Shown here in pieces: positions 28,300-35,185 of a stretch of 64,000 bases of DNA. The notes beneath the pieces are model-generated. The model saw nothing but the letters and a program-made list of their open reading frames with translations. It was not told where the DNA came from and searched no databases. Each line of letters opens with the position of its first letter. Position 1 is the stretch's first letter. The stretch lies in NCBI GenBank assembly GCA_030123585.1, contig CP126120.1, positions 868,001 to 932,000 on the forward strand, given 5' to 3'. The stretch comes from Rhodanobacteraceae bacterium. GTDB taxonomy: Bacteria > Pseudomonadota > Gammaproteobacteria > Xanthomonadales > Rhodanobacteraceae. A program made the translations under genes and the position numbers.

Positions 28300-28571
28300 T
28301 AGCAATCCAGCCTGCGATTGATGATCAGGTGATCGATTTGCGCAACCCGGCCGTTGTGTTCAAGCCGCAGGTCGTGGATGACGGCGCGATTCGGCGATTG
28401 GCCGAAATGAAAGTCGATCTGGTACGCCGAGTCGGCTTCGCCTTGTATGCCCGCCTTGCGCAGCCTCAGCTCTCCTTCGGCGCGCTTTGCCGCCTCGCCC
28501 TTCAAGCTGCCGGCAGCACGTTCAAGCTGCGCGAGTTCTTCCGTATGGTCATCGGCCTGTTTGATCAGCAT
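28299..28571 (-). pseudogene. 5' part of a NERD-domain gene truncated by IS30
   Basis: The 90-residue fragment starts with a charged helical segment (EELAQLERAAGSLKGEAAKR) and enters a NERD domain: AYQIDFHFGQSPNRAVIHDL and AQIDHLIINRR, where the family nuclease-like core continues with QID then a missing K strand. It ends at a stop made at the IS junction. GGAGG stands five bases before the ATG, so the start is sound. NERD domains occur in nuclease-like and some helicase-fused proteins. The gene runs towards the IS from the opposite side to the AIPR-like fragment, so both have lost their 3' ends there. Confidence 0.75.
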
Positions 28572-28722
28572 GTTTCCTCCACTTCATACCGGACCGCCGC
28601 AACCTTCGAAAAGCGAGGCGCACGGTTCTTGATTCCGTTCCAGCTCAACGGCATCGGCGGTCCCCTGGTGAACAGCGAGGATACGACATGCCGGAACCGA
28701 TCGTCTGCGAACAGCTGCCCTG

Positions 28723-28791
28723 ACCCCCAACCTCTCTCCCGGTCGAAAGGAGCCCTCACCCCGACCCTCTCCCAGGGGAGAGGGAAAAGAC
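28723..28791. repeat. CCTCACCCCGACCCTCTCCC-type intergenic repeat
   Basis: CCCCAACCTCTCTCCC is followed by CCTCACCCCGACCCTCTCCC and its partner GGGGAGAGGG, the widespread CTCTCCC...GGGAGAGG element. The 389-base gap from the NERD fragment to the bactofilin gene holds this repeat and otherwise no gene that I can support. Confidence 0.8.
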
Positions 28792-28960
28792 GGCGCGAAG
28801 TGCGATGCGCGCAGCCGCTCTATCAGACGGGTTGAGGTACCACCAGAGAAGCAATCCACAATTCCGCGTGCGGGCTGGACTTTTCGTTCATTTTTGTGTT
28901 CCCATCCGGCCGATTTGGCGGTACGCTCGACCCTCCCCTGACCCCAACCGGAGCGCTGCC

Positions 28961-29494
28961 ATGGCCCTGTGGAAAGAACCCGTGAAATCCTCGTCGTCGC
29001 CGCTGCCGAATCCGTCCGACGTGGCGCGCTTCGATGTTCCCGATCCGGTCGAACAACCCGCGCCCGTCGCGAAGGCGCCGGCCTTCAACGCCGAGCCCGC
29101 GCCGGCGCACGCCAAGTCCGGTTCGGAATCGCACATCGCGCCCGACCTGGTCATCGAAGGCAAGATCGAGGGCGCGGGACACGTGCGCATCGCGGGACGC
29201 TTCAAGGGCGACATCAACGTGCACGGCGACCTCACCATCGAACACGGCGCCAAGGTCAACGGCAGCGTGCGCGCGGAGCGCGTCACGATCGCCGGCGATC
29301 TCACCGGCAACATCGAGAGCGCGGCGCACGTCGAACTGCTGCAATCCGGCGCACTGACCGGCGACGTGAAATCCGCCACCTTCAGCGTCGCCAAGGGTTC
29401 GAAGATGCGCGGCCACGCCGAGTTCGGCTGGGAAGACGGCAAGGGCGGCGTCACCGACATCCACAAGAACAACGGCAACGGCCAGAAACAATGA
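28961..29494 (+). CDS. Bactofilin (polymer-forming cytoskeletal protein)
   Basis: The 177-residue protein has a flexible Pro/Ala-rich N-terminus (VEQPAPVAKAPAFNAEPAPA) and a right-handed beta-helix core built of short repeats: VIEGKIEGAGHVRIAGRFKG, INVHGDLTIEHGAKVNGSV, ERVTIAGDLTGNIESA and LLQSGALTGDVKSATFSVAKG. Bactofilins form unpolar filaments on the membrane and position envelope enzymes. The ATG has CGGAG seven bases upstream. It overlaps the next gene by four bases, so the pair is translationally coupled. Confidence 0.92.
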   Translation: MALWKEPVKSSSSPLPNPSDVARFDVPDPVEQPAPVAKAPAFNAEPAPAHAKSGSESHIAPDLVIEGKIEGAGHVRIAGRFKGDINVHGDLTIEHGAKVNGSVRAERVTIAGDLTGNIESAAHVELLQSGALTGDVKSATFSVAKGSKMRGHAEFGWEDGKGGVTDIHKNNGNGQKQ

Positions 29495-29850
29495 CCGCCA
29501 CGCGTGCGGGTGCGGCGGGTGCGACACGCGCCTGCCCGCACTGCCGCGAGACCATCCTGGAAAGCGCCGAAGTTTGTCCCGCGTGCAACCACAAGCTGCG
29601 TTTCGGCGGGCCGGTCGGTGAACTCGCCGCGCCGGCGGCGCTGACGCCGCTGCGCGTGGAAGGCAGCTTCCGCAATCCCGCCGACAGCGGCGCGTGGGAA
29701 TACTCGATGGTGCTGACCATCCGCAACGAGCGCGGCGAGGAAATCGCCCGCCGGCTGGTCGGCGTGGGCGCGATGCAGCCCGGCGAGCAGCGCACCTTCA
29801 GCCTCAGCGTCGAGATGAATCCCGCGAGCGGCAAGCGCACGCGGCATTAG
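29491..29850 (+). CDS. Zinc-ribbon protein coupled to bactofilin
   Basis: The 119-residue protein begins with a zinc ribbon (CPHC near residue 15, CPAC near 30: ACPHCRETILESAEVCPACN). The rest is a compact beta domain (GAWEYSMVLTIRNERGEEIA, PGEQRTFSLSVEMNP) without signal peptide. I know no assigned function. The ATGA overlap with the bactofilin gene suggests that the two proteins act in the same assembly; this is inference from position. Confidence 0.8.
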   Translation: MTATRAGAAGATRACPHCRETILESAEVCPACNHKLRFGGPVGELAAPAALTPLRVEGSFRNPADSGAWEYSMVLTIRNERGEEIARRLVGVGAMQPGEQRTFSLSVEMNPASGKRTRH

Positions 29851-29875
29851 GCGTTTGCTGATCAATCCACATTCC

Positions 29876-29983
29876 CGTCATTCCCGCGCAGGCGGGAATC
29901 CAGCGGCTTTGCAGCCCACGGCCGTACAAAGGCACCGGATTCCGGGTTCCGCCGCGAAAAGCTGCGGCGGCCCCGGAATGACG
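29876..29983. repeat. CGTCATTCCCGCG/CCGGAATGACG composite repeat
   Basis: CGTCATTCCCGCGCAGGCGG opens the unit and GCCCCGGAATGACG closes it, joining a CCCGCG-type half to a CCGG-type half. It lies between two convergent genes and could work as a 3' stem-loop for either. Confidence 0.8.
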
Positions 29984-30035
29984 ATCAAAATCGGCGATTC
30001 CCTGCCTGGGTGATGAAGCGCTCGCCACATTGCGC

Positions 30036-32030
30036 TCAATCCCCGTTCGGCGAGGACGCAACCGGCAGTTCGACGTAACTTTCGTCCTGCGGTGTGCGGT
30101 AAATCTTCTGGACGGCCTTCACGTAATCCGACGGTTTCGCAAAGAAGATGTTCGGCACGAACGTCTGCGGATTGCGGTCGTAAAGCGGAAACCAGCTCGA
30201 CTGGATCTGCACCATGATGCGGTGGCCCGGCAGGAACACGTGGTTGGCCGTCGGGAGATCCCACTCGTACAACAGCGGCGTATCGGGCTTGATCGATTCG
30301 GGCTTGCTGAAGCTCTGGCGATAGCGCCCGCGCAGGATGTCGGCGGAAACCATCAACTGGTAGCCGCCCAGTTCCGGCTCGGCGGCGACCTGGTCCGGGT
30401 ACACGTCGATCAGCTTGACCACCCAGTCGCTGTCGGTGCCGCTGGTGGACGCGACGAGGTGCACCTGCGGCCTGCCGCTGATCCTGAGCGGTTGCGTCAA
30501 CACCGGCGTCTCGTAAACCAGCACGTCCGGGCGGCCGGACGCCTCGCGCTGGTCGTCCACCAGCCATTCCGACCAGGTCTGCGGCGCGACGTAGCCGACC
30601 GGCTGGATCGGGCGGGCGCGGAACGGCACCGGCTTGGCCGGATCGGAAACGTACTGGTCGTAACCGTCACCGCCTGCCTGCGGCGGCTCGAAGCCAAGCC
30701 CGTGATCCGCCTCCAGATACAGCGGTTTCCGGGTGATGCTGCAACCGCTGGCGCAACCGGCCGGCCACTTGTCCAATCGTTCCCAGTGGTTGGCGCCCGT
30801 CACGAACGCGGTGACCGGCGCGACGTCGTCCTTGGGCGCGCCGTCCTTCAGGTAATGCGCAAGGAACGGGCGCAGGATGTGCTCCCGAAAATATTGGCCC
30901 GTGTCGCTGCCGAACTTGATGGGCCCCAATGAACTGGCATCGTCGATTTCCTGACCGTGGTGCCAGGGCCCCATCACCAGGTACACCATGTCGTGGTTCC
31001 TGTCCTTCGGCTCGATCGCGCGATACACCGCCATCGCGCCGTAGATGTCTTCCTGGTCCCACAGGCTGTCGACCAGCATCACCGGCACCTTGAGCGGTTG
31101 TCGGGCAAGGATCCTGTCCATCGCCTGTTCCTGCCAGAACGCATCGTAGGCCGGGTGCGCGACGAGCTTGCGCCAGAATCCGATCTGGTCCATGCCGTAG
31201 GCCTTGCCGAGCGCGCCGGCCGAACCGTAGTGCGTGTACAGGTCGTAATCGTCGTAATAGTTCGACCACCACTTGACGGCATTGCCGCGCGTGGCTTCCT
31301 GCTCGTAGATGTACGGGATGTTCTGCTGGCGGAACGCGCCGTGGTGGAACCAGTCATCGCCCATCCAGCCGTCCACCATCGGATTCATCGGCACCGAGAC
31401 CTTGAGCGCCGGATGCGGGTTGACCAGCGCCATCAGCGGTTCGAAGCCGTCGTAGGAAATCCCGATGATCCCGACCCTGCCGTTGCTTTCCGGGACGTGC
31501 TTCACCAGCCAATCGATGGTGTCGTAGCAGTCGGTGGAATCGTCCACCGGCGTGGGGTTCAGCGGGCCGTGCAGCGGACGGTTCATCACGTAATCGCCGC
31601 CCGAACCGTACTTGCCGCGCACGTCCTGGATCACGCGGATGTACTTGTCTTCCACGATGACGTCGGCGGCGCTGTCGTAACCCTGCAGCGCGACTTCCAG
31701 ATGACCGCTGCGCTGGCCGTACTGCATGTGACCGGCCTGGTCGTCCGCGCTGTATGGTGTGCGCGTCAGCAGGATTCCAGCGTGCGTCACGCCTTTCGGG
31801 ATCAGGATCACCGTGTGCAGTTTCACGCCGTCGCGCATCGGGATGTCGACGTCGCGCCGGATGTAGTCGTGGCTCGCGGTCGCCGGCTGGAAATGCGCCG
31901 GAGTCTCGCTCGGATAATCGGGATACTGGGGTGGCGGCGCCGTGAACGCCGACGCGGAAACAATCAGCAGCGCTGCGGCCAGGATCGCTGCAACATGATG
32001 GAACGGGCGCGCGACACGCAACGTTTTCAT
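30036..32030 (-). CDS. Secreted CocE/NonD-family (S15) acyl hydrolase
   Basis: The 664-residue enzyme has a signal peptide (HHVAAILAAALLIVSASAF) and an alpha/beta-hydrolase domain with the family text VIVEDKYIRVIQDVRGKYGS, nucleophile in GIIGISYDGFEPLMAL, Asp region LVDSLWDQEDIYGAM and His in MGPWHHGQ. The C-terminal jelly-roll domain holds FPLYDRNPQTFVPNIF. The closest known relatives are alpha-amino acid ester hydrolases and X-Pro dipeptidyl peptidases. Here the nucleophile elbow is GISYDG, where the ester hydrolases have GSSYEG, so substrate type is open. It is divergent from an osmolyte-type ABC transporter. Confidence 0.88.
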   Translation of the reverse strand: MKTLRVARPFHHVAAILAAALLIVSASAFTAPPPQYPDYPSETPAHFQPATASHDYIRRDVDIPMRDGVKLHTVILIPKGVTHAGILLTRTPYSADDQAGHMQYGQRSGHLEVALQGYDSAADVIVEDKYIRVIQDVRGKYGSGGDYVMNRPLHGPLNPTPVDDSTDCYDTIDWLVKHVPESNGRVGIIGISYDGFEPLMALVNPHPALKVSVPMNPMVDGWMGDDWFHHGAFRQQNIPYIYEQEATRGNAVKWWSNYYDDYDLYTHYGSAGALGKAYGMDQIGFWRKLVAHPAYDAFWQEQAMDRILARQPLKVPVMLVDSLWDQEDIYGAMAVYRAIEPKDRNHDMVYLVMGPWHHGQEIDDASSLGPIKFGSDTGQYFREHILRPFLAHYLKDGAPKDDVAPVTAFVTGANHWERLDKWPAGCASGCSITRKPLYLEADHGLGFEPPQAGGDGYDQYVSDPAKPVPFRARPIQPVGYVAPQTWSEWLVDDQREASGRPDVLVYETPVLTQPLRISGRPQVHLVASTSGTDSDWVVKLIDVYPDQVAAEPELGGYQLMVSADILRGRYRQSFSKPESIKPDTPLLYEWDLPTANHVFLPGHRIMVQIQSSWFPLYDRNPQTFVPNIFFAKPSDYVKAVQKIYRTPQDESYVELPVASSPNGD

Positions 32031-32224
32031 GGCACCCCCAGACGCTCGGCGAACTTCGCCATCCTAAACCCGCGGGGAAACCGTTGGCAAAGAAACCCTC
32101 CGGTGTGAGCGACGCCTGCTGTCGCTGGCGCGCTGTCCTCGGGCACGCAAGACCTTCACGTTTGCAATCCACGCGTCCATGCAATACGGTGAGACGGAAG
32201 CGCCGCCACGCAAGCGCACCGACG

Positions 32225-33007
32225 ATGCCCGTCCCGTCCGGAGCCGATCCGGCATTCCTCGATCCGGCTTTTTCACTCATCGACGCGACCCGCGCGTTCG
32301 GCGAGACGCGCGCGGTCGATGGCGTCAGCCTCGACTTCGCGCGCGGCGAAACCACGCTCCTGATCGGCACCAGCGGTTCCGGGAAATCCACCCTGCTGCG
32401 CCTGTTGATCGGCCTGGAATGGCCGGACGCGGGCACGATCCTGCACGACGGCGAGCCCCTGCAGCGCGCGACGCTGCCTGAGCTGCGCCGGCGGGTCGGT
32501 TACGTGATCCAGGACGGCGGCCTGTTCCCGCACCTGACGGTGCTCGGCAATCTGGCGCTGCTGCCGCGCCACCTCGGCTGGAAGCCCGCGCACGTCCGCG
32601 AACGCGCGGCGGAGCTGGCCGAGCTGGCCCACCTGCACAAGGACCTGTTCGATCGTTTCCCGGCGGAGTTGTCGGGCGGGCAGCGCCAGCGCGTGGCCTT
32701 GATGCGCGCGCTGATGCTGGACCCGCCGACGCTGCTGCTGGACGAGCCGCTGGGCGCGCTCGATCCGCTGGTGCGGCACGGACTGCAGGACGAACTGCGC
32801 GAGATCTTCCGGCGCCTCGGCAAGACCGTGATCATGGTGACCCACGACCTCGCGGAGGCCGCGTTCTTCGGCCGGCGCCTGGTCCTGATGCGGCGCGGAC
32901 GGGTGGTGCAGGACGGCAGCCTCGATGACTTCCGGCGCGCGCCTGCGAGCGACTTCGTGCGCGAATTCCTCGCGGCGCACCGCAACCTGCCGGACGCGGC
33001 GACGTGA
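32225..33007 (+). CDS. Betaine/choline-type ABC transporter ATPase (OpuCA/ProV-like)
   Basis: The 260-residue ATPase has Walker A GTSGSGKST, Q-loop YVIQDGGLFPHLTV, signature LSGGQRQRVALMRAL, Walker B LLLDEPLGALDP and H-loop MVTHDLAEAAFFG. VIQDGGLFPH and the DEPLGALDP series are typical of the OpuCA/ProV group. It lacks the C-terminal CBS pair of OpuA/OpuC ATPases, so ionic-strength sensing through CBS is absent. The start at 32225 is set by family alignment. Its stop overlaps the GTG of the fused permease gene, so the two form one transporter. Confidence 0.88.
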   Translation: MPVPSGADPAFLDPAFSLIDATRAFGETRAVDGVSLDFARGETTLLIGTSGSGKSTLLRLLIGLEWPDAGTILHDGEPLQRATLPELRRRVGYVIQDGGLFPHLTVLGNLALLPRHLGWKPAHVRERAAELAELAHLHKDLFDRFPAELSGGQRQRVALMRALMLDPPTLLLDEPLGALDPLVRHGLQDELREIFRRLGKTVIMVTHDLAEAAFFGRRLVLMRRGRVVQDGSLDDFRRAPASDFVREFLAAHRNLPDAAT

Positions 33008-34494
33008 AGGGCTGGCTCGCCCTCATGCTGCTGTGGCCGCTGGCGGTGTTCGCGCAGACGCCGACTTCCAGCACGCCAGTAGTGGTGATCGGCTCCAAGA
33101 ACTTCACCGAATCGGTGGTGCTGGGCGAGATCGCGCGGCTCGCCGCGCGCGAACACGGCGTGCACGCCGGGCACCGCCGCGGCCTCGGCGGCACGCGCAT
33201 CCTGTGGCGCGCACTCACGCATGGCGACATCGACGTTTATCCCGAATACACCGGCACGATCAGCCACGAACTGCTGCACGACGTGCCGCCCAACGCCGGC
33301 ATCGCGCTGCTGCGCGCGCGACTCGCGAAACTCGGCATCGGCATCACCGATCCGCTGGGCTTCAACAACACCTACGCGCTGGGCATGCGCGAAGTCGAGG
33401 CGGCGAAGCTGCACATACGCAGCATCGCCGACCTCGCCGACCATCCCGGGCTGACACTCGCGTTCTCCAACGAGTTCATGAACCGCGCCGACGGCTGGCC
33501 GGGGCTGAAGGCGGCTTACCACTTGCCGATGGATGCGCGCGGGATGGATCACGACCTGGCCTACCGCGCGCTGGCATCGGGCGCGATCGATGTCACCGAC
33601 CTGTACACCACCGATGCCGAAATCGCGTACGACCACCTGCGCGTGCTGCAGGACACGCTGCATTACTTCCCGCGCTATGACGCGGTGTACCTTTACCGGC
33701 TCGATCTCGACCAGCGCGCGCCGCAGTTCGTGGCGGCGTTGAACGGGCTCGCCGGCAGCATCGACGCCGCGCAGATGCGCGCGATGAACAAGGCCGTCAA
33801 GATCGACGGCGAAAGCGAGACGCGCGTGGCGGCGGATTTCCTCGGCGTGCAGGCGGACTCCGGAGGCGGCGCGTTCTGGCCGCAACTCGCGCGCTACACC
33901 CTGCAGCATCTCGCGCTGGTCGGAATTTCGTTGTCGCTGGCGATCGTGATCGCGGTGCCGCTGGGCGTGTTCGCCGCGCGCTGGCGACGGCTCGGGCAAA
34001 TCGTGCTGGGCCTCACCGGCATCCTGCAGACCGTGCCGTCGCTGGCGTTGTTCGTGTTCATGATCCCGCTGTTCGGCATCGGCGCGAAACCCGCGATCGC
34101 GGCGCTGTTCCTGTACAGCCTGCTGCCGATCGTGCGCAACACCCATGCCGGCCTGACGGGGATCGCGCCCTCGCTGCTGGAATCCGCGGCGGCACTGGGG
34201 TTGCCTGCGCACGTGCGGTTGTGGCGGATCGAACTGCCGCTGGCGCTGCGCTCGATCCTCGCCGGCGTGAAGATCGCCGCGGTGATCAACGTTGGCACCG
34301 CGACGTTGGGCGCGTTGATCGGCGCCGGCGGTTACGGCCAGCCGATCCTCACCGGGATCCGCCTGGACAGCATACCGCTGATCATGCAGGGCGCGGTTCC
34401 CGCTGCGTTGCTGGCGCTGGTGATGCAGGGCGTGTTCGAGCTGATCGAGCGCGTGCTGACCCCGCGCGGCTTGCGATTGCGCGCGAACGCCTGA
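33004..34494 (+). CDS. Fused substrate-binding protein-permease of a betaine/choline-type ABC transporter
   Basis: The 496-residue protein begins with a signal-like helix (WLALMLLWPLAVFAQ), then a binding domain (about 25-270) with QAT-family text VIGSKNFTESVVLGEI, DVYPEYTGTISHELL and FNNTYALGM. The C-terminal part (about 285-490) is a permease of five or six helices with the EAA loop ESAAALGLPAHVRLWRIELP. In BusAB/OpuABC fusions the binding domain is C-terminal, here it is N-terminal. The GTG start overlaps the ATPase stop. Glycine betaine, choline or a related quaternary amine is the likely cargo. Confidence 0.87.
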   Translation: MKGWLALMLLWPLAVFAQTPTSSTPVVVIGSKNFTESVVLGEIARLAAREHGVHAGHRRGLGGTRILWRALTHGDIDVYPEYTGTISHELLHDVPPNAGIALLRARLAKLGIGITDPLGFNNTYALGMREVEAAKLHIRSIADLADHPGLTLAFSNEFMNRADGWPGLKAAYHLPMDARGMDHDLAYRALASGAIDVTDLYTTDAEIAYDHLRVLQDTLHYFPRYDAVYLYRLDLDQRAPQFVAALNGLAGSIDAAQMRAMNKAVKIDGESETRVAADFLGVQADSGGGAFWPQLARYTLQHLALVGISLSLAIVIAVPLGVFAARWRRLGQIVLGLTGILQTVPSLALFVFMIPLFGIGAKPAIAALFLYSLLPIVRNTHAGLTGIAPSLLESAAALGLPAHVRLWRIELPLALRSILAGVKIAAVINVGTATLGALIGAGGYGQPILTGIRLDSIPLIMQGAVPAALLALVMQGVFELIERVLTPRGLRLRANA

Positions 34495-34506
34495 ACGGCG
34501 CGAGCG

Positions 34507-35109
34507 TCAATCGGCCGCCTTCAGCTTTCGCAGTTCGGCTTCGATGGCAAGGACATGCGCATCTTCCGCGCCCAGTTCGCGCAACGCCTGCGCCAGCTTG
34601 AACACGTATTCGTCGTTGGCCCCGCTGGGGCCGGCCGATGCCGCGACATGGCGCGCGATCGCCGCGTCGTCCGCCGGGCCCAGCCATGCTGCGTTGCCGG
34701 CCATCGCGATGTACACGATCCCGTCCGCGGATTGGCCGTCGCCGAAATCCAGCGACATCGCGAAACGCAGGTAGCCATTCTTCTCGCGATGGTCGAGCTG
34801 CGCGAAGGTCGCGGGCGCGACGCGGTACGCGACGCCCGCGCACGATGCGCCTTCCTCCGGCACCAGGGTCACGACGCGGCCGGGGTGTTCGTGCGTGCCG
34901 CGATGATCGTGCGAGCCCTGCCAGAAACGCCGCGACCAGCCGTGGATCGTCGCCGACCGGCGTTCGAGATACGGAAAATCCACCTTGTGGATCAGCGAGC
35001 CGTAGCCGAACAGCCACACGCTCTCGACGCCCGTGAAATCCTGGCGCGCGCGGTTCAGCGCGGTGGTGTCGTGGCTCGCCGGCGTCGAGCCGGGGATCGT
35101 GCTTTTCAT
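34507..35109 (-). CDS. ChaC-family gamma-glutamylcyclotransferase
   Basis: The 200-residue enzyme is likely to split glutathione into 5-oxoproline and Cys-Gly. It has the substrate loop VWLFGYGSLIHK near residue 32, the family text RRFWQGSHDHRGTHEHPGRV and the catalytic Glu in HREKNGYLR. GTHEHPGRV corresponds to the GTxxxPG of ChaC. The stop is close to that of the convergent permease gene (12 bases). Nothing in the flanks names a pathway. Confidence 0.9.
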   Translation of the reverse strand: MKSTIPGSTPASHDTTALNRARQDFTGVESVWLFGYGSLIHKVDFPYLERRSATIHGWSRRFWQGSHDHRGTHEHPGRVVTLVPEEGASCAGVAYRVAPATFAQLDHREKNGYLRFAMSLDFGDGQSADGIVYIAMAGNAAWLGPADDAAIARHVAASAGPSGANDEYVFKLAQALRELGAEDAHVLAIEAELRKLKAAD

Positions 35110-35185
35110 CCTGGGAGGAACGCAGGCATCGCAGGTTCGACCTGCAATGGTATCGCCGCGGGGTGATTGCAGGCGGCGCGCCCGC

